From contig NZ_SSSR01000001.1 of the NCBI RefSeq assembly GCF_009469695.1, positions 186,001 through 250,000 on the forward strand: a stretch of DNA of 64,000 bases. Direction: 5' to 3'. The DNA is from Propionivibrio limicola (lineage in GTDB: Bacteria; Pseudomonadota; Gammaproteobacteria; Burkholderiales; Rhodocyclaceae). Below are positions 1 to 9,590 of this stretch, piece by piece. The notes under the pieces were generated by a model, which worked only from the letters and a program-made list of their open reading frames with translations, did no database searches and was not told where the DNA came from. The first letter of the stretch is position 1. Each line of letters starts with the position of its first letter. Made by a program: the position numbers and the translations under genes.

Positions 1-906
1 GCGCAAACGATAGCGCAACCAGATTGCCAGTCCGTTCATGGCCAGAGTCATGAGAACCAGTATGAAACCAGCTGCCGCGGCGTTATTCAGAAACGCCGCC
101 TCGGGGCGCGATGTCCAGTTGAACATCTGGATGGGCATCACGGTAAAGGGGGCAAAGAGCCAGTCGAACACACCGGCCGGCGGATCCCCCGCAAACGGCA
201 TCGGCGGCAGGAACGCGATAAAGGTCAGCGCCCCCACTGTAATGATCGGCGCCGTTTCCCCGATCGCACGCGCCATGCCGATAATCACGCCGGTCAAAAT
301 ACCGGGGCTGGAATAAGGGACAATGTGGTCGCTAACAACCTGCCAGGTCGTAGCCCCACAGGCGTACGCGCCCTCGCGGATAATTTGCGGAATCGACCGA
401 ATGGCTTCCCGGGTCGCAACGATCACGACTGGCAGAATAAGCAGCGCGAGCGTCAATCCGGCGGTCAAAATACTTTGACCGAAGCCGAATGTATAAACAA
501 ACAACCCCAAAGCCAGCAAACCGTAAATGATCGACGGAACGCCAGCCAGATTGGTCACATTGATTTCAATGACGTCAGTCAGCCAGTTCTTGGGCGCATA
601 TTCTTCAAGATAGACACCTGCCGCAACGCCAAGGGGAACGGCGGCACATGCCGTCACCAGCATAACGAGCACCGAGCCGACCCAAGCCGAGAGAATCCCG
701 GCATTTGCCGCGCGACGGGACGGGAAGGAGGTCAGAAAATCGATATCGATCCGCCCCAGGCCATTTATCGCCATGTCGATGAACAGCGAAGCGAAGGTCA
801 TCAAAGCGACCATCAAGGCCAGAATACCAAGCACGCCGAACATCCAATCCCAGCGCTTGTGCGCCGCGATGATGGCGCGAAGGGCTTGTAAATCCTGCTC
901 TTTCAT
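1..906 (-). CDS. pstA: phosphate ABC transporter permease PstA (3' end cut by window edge)
   Basis: This is the second membrane permease of the high-affinity phosphate importer PstSCAB. The minus-strand frame is open for 302 codons from an ATG at 906 to the window edge. It encodes several hydrophobic membrane spans and the permease signature around the segment reading EAIRSIP...REGAYACGAT, followed by ARAIGETAPII. The last visible residues (LAIWLRYRLR) look like the normal C-terminus, so only a few residues should be missing. The start codon shares one base with the pstC stop codon (TGATG), so the two are probably translationally coupled. The ATPase gene pstB would be expected just beyond the window. 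Confidence 0.93.
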   Translation of the reverse strand, partial: MKEQDLQALRAIIAAHKRWDWMFGVLGILALMVALMTFASLFIDMAINGLGRIDIDFLTSFPSRRAANAGILSAWVGSVLVMLVTACAAVPLGVAAGVYLEEYAPKNWLTDVIEINVTNLAGVPSIIYGLLALGLFVYTFGFGQSILTAGLTLALLILPVVIVATREAIRSIPQIIREGAYACGATTWQVVSDHIVPYSSPGILTGVIIGMARAIGETAPIITVGALTFIAFLPPMPFAGDPPAGVFDWLFAPFTVMPIQMFNWTSRPEAAFLNNAAAAGFILVLMTLAMNGLAIWLRYRLR

Positions 907-1817
907 CAATACACCTCGCGATATTTCTTGCGCATGTAATAACCAACCAGATTGAAGGAGAGCGTCAGCAGCATCAACGTCAATCCCGCAGCAAAAATGG
1001 TCTGGTAGCCGATACTGCCGTGCGGCAAGTCTCCCAACGCCACCTGAACGATAAATGAAGTGACCGTTGCCCCCGGTTCGGTTGGATTGAACGTCAGGTT
1101 CGGCTGCATACCCGCCGCGACCGCGAGGATCATCGTCTCGCCGACTGCCCGGGAAACCCCCAGAATAAACGCGGCTGCAATCCCGGAGATGGCCGATGGC
1201 ACCACGACCCGAAGCGCCGTCTGCAGACGGGTCGCACCGGTCGCGTACGACCCCTCGCGCAACGCCATCGGCACCGCCCGCATTGCATCCTCCGAGAGTG
1301 AAGCGACATACGGGATAATCATGATTCCCATGACGATACCGGCAGAGAGAAGGTTAAACCCGGGCAAATCCGGATAGACCTTCTGCAACAATGGCGTCAG
1401 GAAGAGCAGTGCGAAATAGCCGTAAATAATGGTCGGGATACCGCCCAGCAACTCCAAGAATGGCTTGGCGATTTCACGCACAGAAAACGGAGCGAACTCA
1501 GAGAGATAAATCGCGATGACTGTCCCGAGCGGAATTGCCACGAGCAAGGCCACGGCTGAACTTGTAATCGTCCCCGACAGCAAGACCATGATGCCGTAAT
1601 GTGCATCATCGAAAAGCGGGGTCCACTGTGTGTCGAACAGAAAGTCGGTCAGCGGAACATGCTGGAAAAAGACCCACGATTCCTTTATCAAAATATAGAC
1701 AATAGCTGTCGTGGTGAAGACTGACACACAGGCAGCAAGCAACAAAACGGCTTCGATCAGCCGTTCTTTAATGTGACGCGTATGGTCTTTTTTTAGACGA
1801 TCACTGGGTACGGTCAT
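906..1817 (-). CDS. pstC: phosphate ABC transporter permease PstC
   Basis: This inner-membrane permease pairs with PstA to form the phosphate channel of PstSCAB. The protein has about six hydrophobic spans. The conserved permease loop (SLSEDAMRAVP followed by REGSYATGAT) and the motif SRAVGETMI lie in the second half. I chose the ATG at 1817 (protein beginning MTVPSDRLKK), which has an AAAGG-like ribosome site upstream. A longer frame reaches 1856, but its first 13 residues do not resemble the family. It follows pstS after about 140 bases and overlaps pstA by one base. Confidence 0.94.
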   Translation of the reverse strand: MTVPSDRLKKDHTRHIKERLIEAVLLLAACVSVFTTTAIVYILIKESWVFFQHVPLTDFLFDTQWTPLFDDAHYGIMVLLSGTITSSAVALLVAIPLGTVIAIYLSEFAPFSVREIAKPFLELLGGIPTIIYGYFALLFLTPLLQKVYPDLPGFNLLSAGIVMGIMIIPYVASLSEDAMRAVPMALREGSYATGATRLQTALRVVVPSAISGIAAAFILGVSRAVGETMILAVAAGMQPNLTFNPTEPGATVTSFIVQVALGDLPHGSIGYQTIFAAGLTLMLLTLSFNLVGYYMRKKYREVY

Positions 1818-1920
1818 AAAATCAAGCCTTTCGGCGGTTGTAGCACACGAATCCAACGACTCCTCCCATCATCCGGGCAGAGCACAGTTTTTCCGGCTGC
1901 GCCCGGGAACCCACATTTCA

Positions 1921-1947
1921 CTCCAGCCGGAACTCCCCCGGCCGGAG
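1921..1947. other. stem-loop between pstS and pstC
   Basis: An inverted repeat of ten pairs with one mismatch (CTCCaGCCGG and CCGGCcGGAG, seven-base loop) lies just after the pstS stop. There is no run of T after it on the minus strand, so it is unlikely to be a full terminator. Stem-loops at this place in pst and other binding-protein operons commonly protect the binding-protein part of the transcript. That role is inferred here. Confidence 0.45.
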
Positions 1948-1959
1948 CGGAAAGCGGAG

Positions 1960-2958
1960 TTACTTGGCTTCCAGTTTCATCAACTGTTCGATCGTAATAC
2001 CAACCTTGTTTTCGCCACCAAATTTGGTGCCCTTGGCACGCTTGGCAAGTTGGTCAAGGTTGTAAGCATAAGCCTTGGCTGGCAACGGAACGTACTTCAC
2101 TTCCTTGGTCAGTTTTTCGCCGTTCTTCATGTAGAACTCGACAAATTCCTTGACTTCGGGACGCTCAGCCGCTTTGGCGTTAACGTAGATAAAGATGGGG
2201 CGCGCCAACGGCTGATACGTACCGTTCACCACTGCCTCAAGCGACGGAGCCACCGCCGGCTTGCCCGGAGCAGCTACGACAGAAACAGCACCCAGCTTCT
2301 CTTTGTTCTCGATGTAATAAGCAAAGCCAAAATACCCGAGACCACCAACGTCGCGCGAAACGCCCTGCACGAGCACGTTATCGTCTTCCGAAGCGGTAAA
2401 GTCGCCACGCGTCGCCTTGGACTTGCCGTTAATCGCCTCAGTAAAGTATTCAAACGTCCCCGAGTCGGCACCCGGACCATACAACTTCAATGGCCGATCA
2501 GGCCATGCCGGATTGACCTGCTTCCAGCTGGTGATTTTACCCTGCGCCGCCGGCTCCCAGATCGCCTTGAGTTCGGCGACAGTCATGTTCTTTGCCCAGT
2601 CATTCTTCGGGTTGATCACAACCGTCAGCGCATCGTAAGCAACAGGCATCTCGATGTACTCAACACCAGCCGCCTTGCAGCTTTCCATTTCCTTTTTGGT
2701 AATGGGGCGGGAAGCATCCGCAACATCCGTCTCCCCGCGGCAGAATTTCTTAAAACCACCACCGGTACCGGAAATACCCACCGTCACACGAACTGCGTTC
2801 TTTTTGGCTTTCTGGAAGTCCTCGGCCACAGCCTCGGTAATCGGATACACCGTAGAGGAGCCATCAATCTTGACCAGCGCCTGGGCATAAGAAACGCTGG
2901 TTGCGACAACCCCGGTCAGCGCGAACGCAGCGGCAGCAGCATATTTCGTCATCTTCAT
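1960..2958 (-). CDS. pstS: periplasmic phosphate-binding protein PstS
   Basis: This periplasmic receptor delivers phosphate to the PstCA permease. It is 332 residues long with a typical signal peptide (about residues 1-25, cleavage after SYA). Phosphate-binding loops are visible: DGSSTVYPI soon after the signal and [12 protein letters not shown] further on. [10 protein letters not shown] lies near the middle. A strong AAGGAG ribosome site lies about ten bases before the ATG. It is the first gene of a pst operon and has a candidate Pho box upstream, overlapping the end of glmM. Confidence 0.96.
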   Translation of the reverse strand: MKMTKYAAAAAFALTGVVATSVSYAQALVKIDGSSTVYPITEAVAEDFQKAKKNAVRVTVGISGTGGGFKKFCRGETDVADASRPITKKEMESCKAAGVEYIEMPVAYDALTVVINPKNDWAKNMTVAELKAIWEPAAQGKITSWKQVNPAWPDRPLKLYGPGADSGTFEYFTEAINGKSKATRGDFTASEDDNVLVQGVSRDVGGLGYFGFAYYIENKEKLGAVSVVAAPGKPAVAPSLEAVVNGTYQPLARPIFIYVNAKAAERPEVKEFVEFYMKNGEKLTKEVKYVPLPAKAYAYNLDQLAKRAKGTKFGGENKVGITIEQLMKLEAK

Positions 2959-3022
2959 GCAACACTCTCCTTGAATAGTTACGATGGGTTTTCATGCAAC
3001 GAAATCAAGTCTATCCATGGAA

Positions 3023-3040
3023 TATTACAGCTCTGTTACA
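3023..3040 (-). promoter_or_regulatory. candidate Pho box upstream of pstS
   Basis: On the minus strand the sequence reads TGTAACA GAGC TGTAATA: two seven-base direct repeats spaced by four bases. This is the layout of a PhoB-binding site. About ten bases further toward pstS is TAGACT, a plausible -10. The site overlaps the last codons of glmM and lies about 65 bases before the pstS start. Phosphate-starvation control of pst by PhoB is well established; its use here is inferred. Confidence 0.6.
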
Positions 3041-4418
3041 TGACGCCACTATCAGGATGCAGAGCATCGCGCACGGCTGACGCGAGCTTTTCCGCCGCAG
3101 CCAGAACCTTGGCCGCATCGCGCCCCTCGACCATCACCCGCAAAAGAGGCTCAGTGCCGGAGGCTCTCAACAGAACCCTGCCCTGCCCGGCCAATTCGGA
3201 CTCGACCAGCTGCCTCGCCTCATCGATACGCGGATGCGCGTTCCACGGGAACCCCTTGATCAGAGGCACATTGATCAGTTGCTGCGGATACAGCGCCAGT
3301 TTGCCGAGCAGCGATTGCAGGCTGCCGCCTTCCTCACACAAAGCAGAAAGCACTTGCAGCGCCGAAACGATGCCGTCGCCGGTCGAATGCTTGTCGAGGC
3401 ATAAGATATGACCGGAGTTCTCGCCGCCAAACAGCCAGTTTTTTTCGCGCAGCATTTCCACGACATAGCGGTCGCCCACGGCTGCCCGCGCAAAAGGCAC
3501 CCCGAGTTCATCCAATGCATGCTCCAGAGCAAGATTCGTCATCAGCGTGCCAACCACCCCGGCCACCGGTCCTTGTCGCAAGCGACTGCGGACAACCGCC
3601 AGCAACAACTGGTCGCCGTCATACACGTTACCCGCCGCATCGACCATCATCACGCGGTCGGCATCGCCATCCAGCGCAATCCCGAGGTCGGCCCGGTGAG
3701 CGAGGACAGCCTTGCTCAGCGTATTTGGCGCCGTGGCTCCCACATCCTTGTTGATATTCAGGCCATTCGGCTCGGCACCGATCGCAATGACCTCCGCACC
3801 CAGTTCATGAAAGACGTGAGGGGCGATGTGGTAGGCCGCGCCGTTCGCGCAATCGACAACGATCTTGAGTCCGCGCAGGTCGAAGTCGTTAGGAAAAGTA
3901 CTTTTACAGAATTCGATGTAGCGTCCCGCCGCGTCGTCGATGCGACGGGCCCGCCCCAGCTCAGCCGAGGAGACACAAACCAGAGGTTCATCGATCCCGG
4001 CTTCGATTTCGGCTTCGATCGAATCGTCGAGCTTGGTTCCCTGCGCCGAAAAGAATTTTATCCCGTTATCGTAATAGGGGTTGTGGGAGGCGGAGATCAC
4101 GATCCCGGCCTGCAAACGCAGCGCGCGCGTCAGATAAGCAACGGCCGCCGTGGGCATCGGCCCGACAAGACAGACATCCACTCCAGCCGCCGCGAAACCT
4201 GCCTCCAGCGCCGCCTCCAGCATGTAACCGGAAATACGGGTGTCTTTGCCGATGAGAACGGCCGGTCGTTCCCCGGCCTTCAGATAACCGCGCTCGGCGC
4301 CATGGGCAACCAGCACCTTCCCGGCCGAGTAACCAAGGCGCATGACAAAATCGGGAGTGATGGGTGATTGCCCCACGCGGCCACGCACACCATCCGTTCC
4401 GAAATATTTTCTCGCCAC
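3036..4418 (-). CDS. glmM: phosphoglucosamine mutase GlmM
   Basis: GlmM converts glucosamine-6-phosphate to glucosamine-1-phosphate, on the way to UDP-GlcNAc for peptidoglycan and lipopolysaccharide. The protein begins [13 protein letters not shown]. The phosphoserine loop SASHNP (Ser111), the metal loop DGDADR near the middle and the phosphate-binding RASGTEP near the C-terminus are all present. I chose the GTG at 4418 because AAAGGAG sits seven bases before it and the family begins there. An open frame continues to 4484 with non-homologous residues. The usual betaproteobacterial neighbour folP is about 4 kb away, separated by three inserted genes. Confidence 0.96.
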   Translation of the reverse strand: MARKYFGTDGVRGRVGQSPITPDFVMRLGYSAGKVLVAHGAERGYLKAGERPAVLIGKDTRISGYMLEAALEAGFAAAGVDVCLVGPMPTAAVAYLTRALRLQAGIVISASHNPYYDNGIKFFSAQGTKLDDSIEAEIEAGIDEPLVCVSSAELGRARRIDDAAGRYIEFCKSTFPNDFDLRGLKIVVDCANGAAYHIAPHVFHELGAEVIAIGAEPNGLNINKDVGATAPNTLSKAVLAHRADLGIALDGDADRVMMVDAAGNVYDGDQLLLAVVRSRLRQGPVAGVVGTLMTNLALEHALDELGVPFARAAVGDRYVVEMLREKNWLFGGENSGHILCLDKHSTGDGIVSALQVLSALCEEGGSLQSLLGKLALYPQQLINVPLIKGFPWNAHPRIDEARQLVESELAGQGRVLLRASGTEPLLRVMVEGRDAAKVLAAAEKLASAVRDALHPDSGVM

Positions 4419-4565
4419 TCTGTTCTCCTTTCCCGGGCCAATTCCGCCCCACTTCAAGCCGGCCCAATCAAAAAGTGCGGCCAACCTAACTAAAAGCCCG
4501 TCATTGTACTGAAACCTTCGCCCGCTAAGCTAAACCTGAACACATCCCCACCAGGAGCCTCCATC

Positions 4566-6410
4566 ATGCATGCGGCGATGGCCAACATCCGACCTTCTTC
4601 AGTTCTCCACGTCGACTTCAATCCGCGCAACGGCCATCAAGGGGAAGCAGCCGCGCTGGCTGAAATCATTCAAACCGGCAAATTGACGGCGGTATTCCAG
4701 CCGATAATGGATTTTCGCAACAATGCGTATATTGCATTTGAAGGGCTCATTCGCGGCCCCGAGGGAACGGAGCTTCATTCTCCGCATCAGCTTTTCTCGG
4801 CCGCCGAACGCCACGGCCTGTACCGCGAACTGGAGCGTGCGAGCAGGGAGGCCGTTTTCCGAAGCTTCGCCCGTCAAAATCTTCCCGGCAAGCTCTTCAT
4901 CAACGCCACGCCGGACAGCCTTTGCGACGAATTCTTCCTTGGCGATGCGACCCTTGAACTGCTGTATCAGCTCGGGCTGGCCCCCAACCGGATCGTCATT
5001 GAAATCACGGAAAACCAGCGCATCCATGACTTTCCAGGGCTTCAAGCCGCCCTCGGACAATTCCGCAACATGGGCTGCCAGATTGCCATCGACGATCTCG
5101 GCGAAGGCTTCTCCAATCTGCGCATGTGGTCAGAAATTCGCCCGGACTTTATCAAAATCGACCGGCACTTCATCAACGGCATCGCCGAAGACAATATCAA
5201 GCATCAATTCGTCAAAGCGATGCAAAGTCTTGCCGAGATATGTTCCGCCAAAATTGTGGCCGAAGGCATCGAAAGCGAGGCGGACTGCCTCGCCGTACGC
5301 GATCTCGGCATCGCACTCGGACAAGGCTACCTGATCGCGATGCCAGTCGCCGAACCGAGACCAACGCCGTGCGAGACGTTGATCCGCATCATCAGGCAGC
5401 GAACGATCTCGGTTTTCCCGCCGACGACCCGGATGGCCGGAAAAATCACGGTCCGCAGCCTCACCCGCCCGGTCGGACCAGTCACCCCGCAAACTCCCAT
5501 CGAAACACTGTATCGGCGCTTCGAAAGCGAACCGGAGCTTACGTCGATGCCCGTCGTCGCCGAAGACACCCCGCTCGGGCTGATCAACCGGCACGAGATG
5601 TCCGATCGCCTCGCCAAGCCGTATTTCCGCGAACTCTATGGGCGCAAATCCTGCTCCCAGTTCATGGACGCTTTGCCGCTGTGCATCGACGAGTCCTCGA
5701 CCGTTCAGGACGCAGCATTGCTGATCAGCCGCTCGGCGCGCCACCATATCTACGACGGCTTCATCGTTACCCGCCATGGAAAATATTGCGGCATCGGCAG
5801 CGCGCACGATTTGATGGGCATGATCACGGAAATGCAGATTCAGGCGGCCCGCTATGCAAATCCGCTCACCCAACTGCCCGGCAACGTACCGATCAACGAG
5901 CATATCGACCGCTTACTCGAACACCGCGCCAGTTTTCACGCCTGCTATTTCGACATCGACAATTTCAAGCCTTTCAACGACGTCTTCGGCTACCGGCGGG
6001 GCGACGACGTCATCGTCATGCTTGCACAGGTACTTGGCCAGATCACCAACCCGTCCATCGACTTTTGCGGCCACATTGGCGGCGACGACTTCATGGTGCT
6101 GTTCCAAAGCTCAGACTGGGAAAAGCGTTGCCAAGACGCGCTCGATCTTTTCGATCGCAAGATCAGCACGCTCATCGATGAGACTGAGTTGATGGACAAT
6201 CATTACCAAGGCGAAAACCGCCGGGGCGAAACGGTTTCCTATTCACTCCCCAGCCTCTCCATCGGCGCCGTACCGGTCGATAACGCCACGGCACTTGATT
6301 CGCACCGGGAAATTTCTGCCGCGGCGACGGAAGCAAAACGTAACGCCAAGAAGACGCCGGGCAGTTGCCTGTTCATCGAACGGCGTCAGTTGCATCGAAA
6401 GGCAGAATAA
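4566..6410 (+). CDS. c-di-GMP phosphodiesterase/cyclase-like protein, EAL-CBS-GGDEF
   Basis: This is a cytoplasmic 614-residue protein of three parts. The N-terminal EAL domain (about 20-260) retains catalytic residues: EGLIRG, EITEN, AIDDLGEGFS, DFIKIDR, VAEGIES and GQGYL. A central region (about 285-400) looks like a CBS pair. A C-terminal GGDEF domain (about 430-600) has the variant motif GGDDF. The EAL part is probably an active c-di-GMP phosphodiesterase, while cyclase activity with GGDDF is uncertain. AGGAG precedes the ATG. The gene is transcribed away from glmM and has no partner on its strand. Confidence 0.9.
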   Translation: MHAAMANIRPSSVLHVDFNPRNGHQGEAAALAEIIQTGKLTAVFQPIMDFRNNAYIAFEGLIRGPEGTELHSPHQLFSAAERHGLYRELERASREAVFRSFARQNLPGKLFINATPDSLCDEFFLGDATLELLYQLGLAPNRIVIEITENQRIHDFPGLQAALGQFRNMGCQIAIDDLGEGFSNLRMWSEIRPDFIKIDRHFINGIAEDNIKHQFVKAMQSLAEICSAKIVAEGIESEADCLAVRDLGIALGQGYLIAMPVAEPRPTPCETLIRIIRQRTISVFPPTTRMAGKITVRSLTRPVGPVTPQTPIETLYRRFESEPELTSMPVVAEDTPLGLINRHEMSDRLAKPYFRELYGRKSCSQFMDALPLCIDESSTVQDAALLISRSARHHIYDGFIVTRHGKYCGIGSAHDLMGMITEMQIQAARYANPLTQLPGNVPINEHIDRLLEHRASFHACYFDIDNFKPFNDVFGYRRGDDVIVMLAQVLGQITNPSIDFCGHIGGDDFMVLFQSSDWEKRCQDALDLFDRKISTLIDETELMDNHYQGENRRGETVSYSLPSLSIGAVPVDNATALDSHREISAAATEAKRNAKKTPGSCLFIERRQLHRKAE

Positions 6411-6455
6411 TCGCCTCCTCCTTGGGACTCTTCACGCCCTACGGAGGCTCTCCGT

Positions 6456-6968
6456 TCAGTCCCGCAACGACTTGATCATGAACGCCGCGGATGCCTCGTA
6501 AGCGGACAGTTTCGCCGACAAATGATGAAGAACAACACGGCGGAACCCCTGCTTTTCCCAGAACGACCGGGAGCCATTGACCGCAACGAGGCTCATCGAG
6601 TCGAATCCCCACGCCGCTGCGTCGGCCGCCATCTGCGCCACGACATTTCTGGCTGCACCGATTCCTTGAGCTGCCGTTAGCAAAGCGAGGTCGTGAATGT
6701 AGTACGTCGTCCGCTGAATCACCGATCGTGGCAGCTCGACCAACAGACTGTTCAGCGCCGGTATCGCCTCAGGCCACCACGGGTGGCTGATCAGATAACC
6801 GCAGGGCTGGCGATCGATCTCAAGCAACCTGGCACCTTTCGGAAACAAACGTTGCCGCTCTGCAAAAACGGCCCTCTCCTCGTAAAGCCCTGGGTGCACC
6901 TGGCTGGCGATAAGCTCCACCGAATCCACATCGCTGGGGAGCATCTCGCGCCACGCCACGCTCTTCAT
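6456..6968 (-). CDS. GNAT family N-acetyltransferase
   Basis: This protein of about 170 residues resembles GCN5-related acetyltransferases. A central segment (YYIHDLALLTAAQGIGAARNV) matches the acetyl-CoA-binding strand and loop. The C-terminal segment ending in FWEKQGFRRV is the usual closing strand. The substrate cannot be read from the sequence. I chose the ATG at 6968, with GGTGAG nine bases upstream. A GTG two codons earlier is too close to that site. It follows the CYTH-CHAD gene by about ten bases and is probably cotranscribed with it. Confidence 0.85.
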   Translation of the reverse strand: MKSVAWREMLPSDVDSVELIASQVHPGLYEERAVFAERQRLFPKGARLLEIDRQPCGYLISHPWWPEAIPALNSLLVELPRSVIQRTTYYIHDLALLTAAQGIGAARNVVAQMAADAAAWGFDSMSLVAVNGSRSFWEKQGFRRVVLHHLSAKLSAYEASAAFMIKSLRD

Positions 6969-6978
6969 GAACACGGAC

Positions 6979-8499
6979 TCACCATGGCTGCTTTAGCGTC
7001 ATGAAGCGACCCAATTCCTTATCGAGCGCAGAAACGAGTAAATGTTTGCGTCCGGCAATCCACCCCTTGAGCAGCGGAACTGATTTTCCTTCGGGCTGCA
7101 TTTCCATGATCAAGCGGGACGCCGTTTCCTGATCATTGAGTGTTCCCAACAGATCCTGAAGGGCCGACAACGAAGCTTGGTAGGCCACGAGTCGCCTCCC
7201 CCCCAGGATCGGGGCGAAGAAATCAAGCGCATAACGCAGCTTCTTGAAAGCAATACGCAACTGGTGACGCCGCTCGGCACTCATCTTGCCGCGCTCGTTG
7301 ATGATCCGCTCAATCACTCCCGCACGCCGCGCCAACCGGCGCGACGCAAACTTGTGCAAATTCGCAACGGGGCGAGCGTCCACCTGTTCAATCGTTGGCG
7401 GTTCAACCCGGAACAGCGCTGCCAAAAAGGCGAGCAGCAGTTGGCTGTACTCTTTCTCTTTCAAGGCGATACGAGCCGCCGCTTGCGCTTGCCCCTGTGC
7501 CGTTTCGGCATGGGTGCGCAGTGCTGCGAGATCGGGATTGGCAGGGAACGCATCCTCCAATGGAGCGAGCGTTTCCGACAAGAAAACATCCCAATCGCGC
7601 GCGCCCCCCAACCGGCTCGCCGATGCTCCCCAGCGAGGCGCATAGACATCGATGAACGCCGGCATGAGCACAGGCGCGAATACCTTGAATGCCGATCGCA
7701 AGCGCCGGATCGCCACGCGTGCCTGATGAAGATATTCGGGCTGACTCCCCGCAATGGCCCCGCCTTCGTTCCGTTGCAAGTGCAGCACGCATGACAACGC
7801 TATCGCCCGGAAGGCGTCGACGGCCGACATGTCACTGTTGATCGGCGAACACACCGCTTTGGCGGGCTGCGACATTTCGGAACCCGCAAGTAAATAGCCG
7901 CGCTCGGCCTTGCTCAGAATCTCGGGATGCAATTCGAAATCCTGGGCCAACTCAATCGCAATTTCGAAAAGTGCGTCGGGTGAATCTCCAGAGAGAAGTT
8001 CAAGTTCAAGCTCGCAAATCGGCTCGCTGGAGACAGATGATTTGCCTCCGCCATCCGCCGGCTTGATTTCACCCCGATCCAGCGCCACCTCAACGACCGC
8101 TCGGGCACGCTCGAGCCGCCACGTAATACGCGTGAAATCGGTCGAAAACACGGGCTGCAGAAGCGCCCGCTTGCACTCCAAAAACTCGCGCAATCCCTCG
8201 TCGGTCACGATACTCAAATCGAACACTCCGGGCTGCGTGGGCGCCTCCCACTCCCGACGTTGCGCAAGTGCCCCGCCGTTTGGATCGCTGCCCTTGACGG
8301 TAATCAGCCACGAGGACCAGCCTTTGCGCCGAAGGCGTAACGCGATGCACTGCTTGCGCAGATCGGAATCAGGCGTGTCGTAGTAAGTGTTGAACAAGCG
8401 GAATTTCTGCCCGGGGGTGGCGACCAGCAACCGGTGCTTTATCAATTGCCTGGCCTCAGCGGGCGACAAACGCAGCTTGAGTTCAATTTCCGTTGGCAA
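6979..8499 (-). CDS. CYTH and CHAD domain protein (triphosphatase-like)
   Basis: The N-terminal CYTH domain (about 1-200) starts with the ExExK signature (EIELKL), which binds triphosphate and metal. The C-terminal CHAD domain (about 225-500) is a histidine-rich helical domain that binds polyphosphate. This fusion matches the E. coli YgiF type, an inorganic triphosphatase. It probably acts in the cytoplasm on triphosphate or near polyphosphate granules. The start is a TTG preceded by a strong GGGGAGG ribosome site. The gene is placed between folP and the GNAT gene on the same strand. Confidence 0.9.
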   Translation of the reverse strand: MPTEIELKLRLSPAEARQLIKHRLLVATPGQKFRLFNTYYDTPDSDLRKQCIALRLRRKGWSSWLITVKGSDPNGGALAQRREWEAPTQPGVFDLSIVTDEGLREFLECKRALLQPVFSTDFTRITWRLERARAVVEVALDRGEIKPADGGGKSSVSSEPICELELELLSGDSPDALFEIAIELAQDFELHPEILSKAERGYLLAGSEMSQPAKAVCSPINSDMSAVDAFRAIALSCVLHLQRNEGGAIAGSQPEYLHQARVAIRRLRSAFKVFAPVLMPAFIDVYAPRWGASASRLGGARDWDVFLSETLAPLEDAFPANPDLAALRTHAETAQGQAQAAARIALKEKEYSQLLLAFLAALFRVEPPTIEQVDARPVANLHKFASRRLARRAGVIERIINERGKMSAERRHQLRIAFKKLRYALDFFAPILGGRRLVAYQASLSALQDLLGTLNDQETASRLIMEMQPEGKSVPLLKGWIAGRKHLLVSALDKELGRFMTLKQPW

Positions 8500-8645
8500 T
8501 CTTCTTCCTCCCCTCTCGCTTGAAGAGCAGCAATTCCAATCGGTAGTAAATCAGACTAGCAGAGATTCCACGACCAAACCATGCCATAAAGATTTCGTGG
8601 CAATAGAACAACCGATCCCTTTTTCGGAGCGTTGATACCGCGACG

Positions 8646-9485
8646 TCAGCATTCGAACGCGCTTACTGCCTGCCAAACAGCCAGCGCATCGCGCGTCGCC
8701 GCAACGTCATGCACGCGCACGATCCGGGCTCCTCGCTGCACGGCGATCAATGCGGCCGTCACGCTTGCTGGCAAGCGCTCATTGACTGGTTGCCCGGTAA
8801 TTGCGCCAAGCATTGATTTGCGCGACATGCCGGCGAGAATCGGGAAACTTCCGATGGAAGTTCGAAGCTTTGTTTTCTCCAGCCTGGCCAGCAGTATCAG
8901 ATTGTGCTCGAGGGTCTTGCCAAAACCAAAGCCGGGATCAAGGACGATGCGCTCAGGAGCGATCCCGGCGGCCACGGCCGCCTCAACCCGATTCTTCAGA
9001 AAATCACGTACGTCACCAAGCACATCTGAATAGTCGGGATGGGCCTGCATGGTCAGGGGCTCGCCTTGCATGTGCATCAGGCAAACACCGCAGTCGCTGG
9101 CCGCAACGGCTTCGAGAGCACCTGGGCGCCGCAAAGCGTAAATGTCGTTGATCAGGGCGGCACCGTTTTCGATTGCCGCACGCATGACCTCCGGTTTGTA
9201 GGTGTCGATGGAAATCGGTACACCACACCCAGCCAAGGCCTCGAGTACGGGCACCAAACGCTCCAGTTCCTGTTCCTGCGTTGCTGGAATTGCTCCCGGC
9301 CGCGACGATTCTGCGCCCAAATCCAGAATGTCAGCACCCGCCGCAATCTGCTGGTGGGCGTGCTCAACGGCGCGAGCCGTATTTGCCGCCACGCCATCCC
9401 CGGAAAAAGAGTCAGGGGTGAGATTGACAATCCCCATAATCAATGGACGATCAAGTGAAAGCTCAAATTTCCCGCAACGGAACAT
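8646..9485 (-). CDS. folP: dihydropteroate synthase FolP
   Basis: FolP joins para-aminobenzoate to the hydroxymethyl-dihydropterin pyrophosphate in folate synthesis and is the sulfonamide target. The 279-residue protein carries family motifs in order: GIVNLTPDSFSGDG near residue 20, DLGAESSRPGA near 60 and GFGFGKTLEHN near 185. GMSRKSML lies near 220. The gene follows ftsH, as in many proteobacteria, but a strong intrinsic terminator separates the two, so folP may rely on readthrough or its own promoter. glmM, its usual downstream neighbour, is displaced by three other genes. Confidence 0.96.
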   Translation of the reverse strand: MFRCGKFELSLDRPLIMGIVNLTPDSFSGDGVAANTARAVEHAHQQIAAGADILDLGAESSRPGAIPATQEQELERLVPVLEALAGCGVPISIDTYKPEVMRAAIENGAALINDIYALRRPGALEAVAASDCGVCLMHMQGEPLTMQAHPDYSDVLGDVRDFLKNRVEAAVAAGIAPERIVLDPGFGFGKTLEHNLILLARLEKTKLRTSIGSFPILAGMSRKSMLGAITGQPVNERLPASVTAALIAVQRGARIVRVHDVAATRDALAVWQAVSAFEC

Positions 9486-9535
9486 AGGATTAAACCCGAC
9501 AGAGAAGAATTACTGGGTCCGAATTCCACATAGGA

Positions 9536-9570
9536 CCAAAAACAAAAATGCCGGGGTTGTGTCCCGGCAT
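9536..9570 (-). terminator. intrinsic terminator after ftsH
   Basis: On the minus strand a perfect eight-base stem (ATGCCGGG and CCCGGCAT, seven-base loop) is followed directly by TTTTTGTTTTTGG. It lies about 20 bases after the ftsH stop codon and before folP. Confidence 0.88.
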
Positions 9571-9590
9571 CAAAGAATACGTTTCAGGTA

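Noticed and set aside
5130-5903. 257-residue minus-strand frame opposite the EAL-CBS-GGDEF gene
   Set aside because: The plus-strand frame carries complete EAL and GGDEF-family motifs, so the opposite frame is a shadow.
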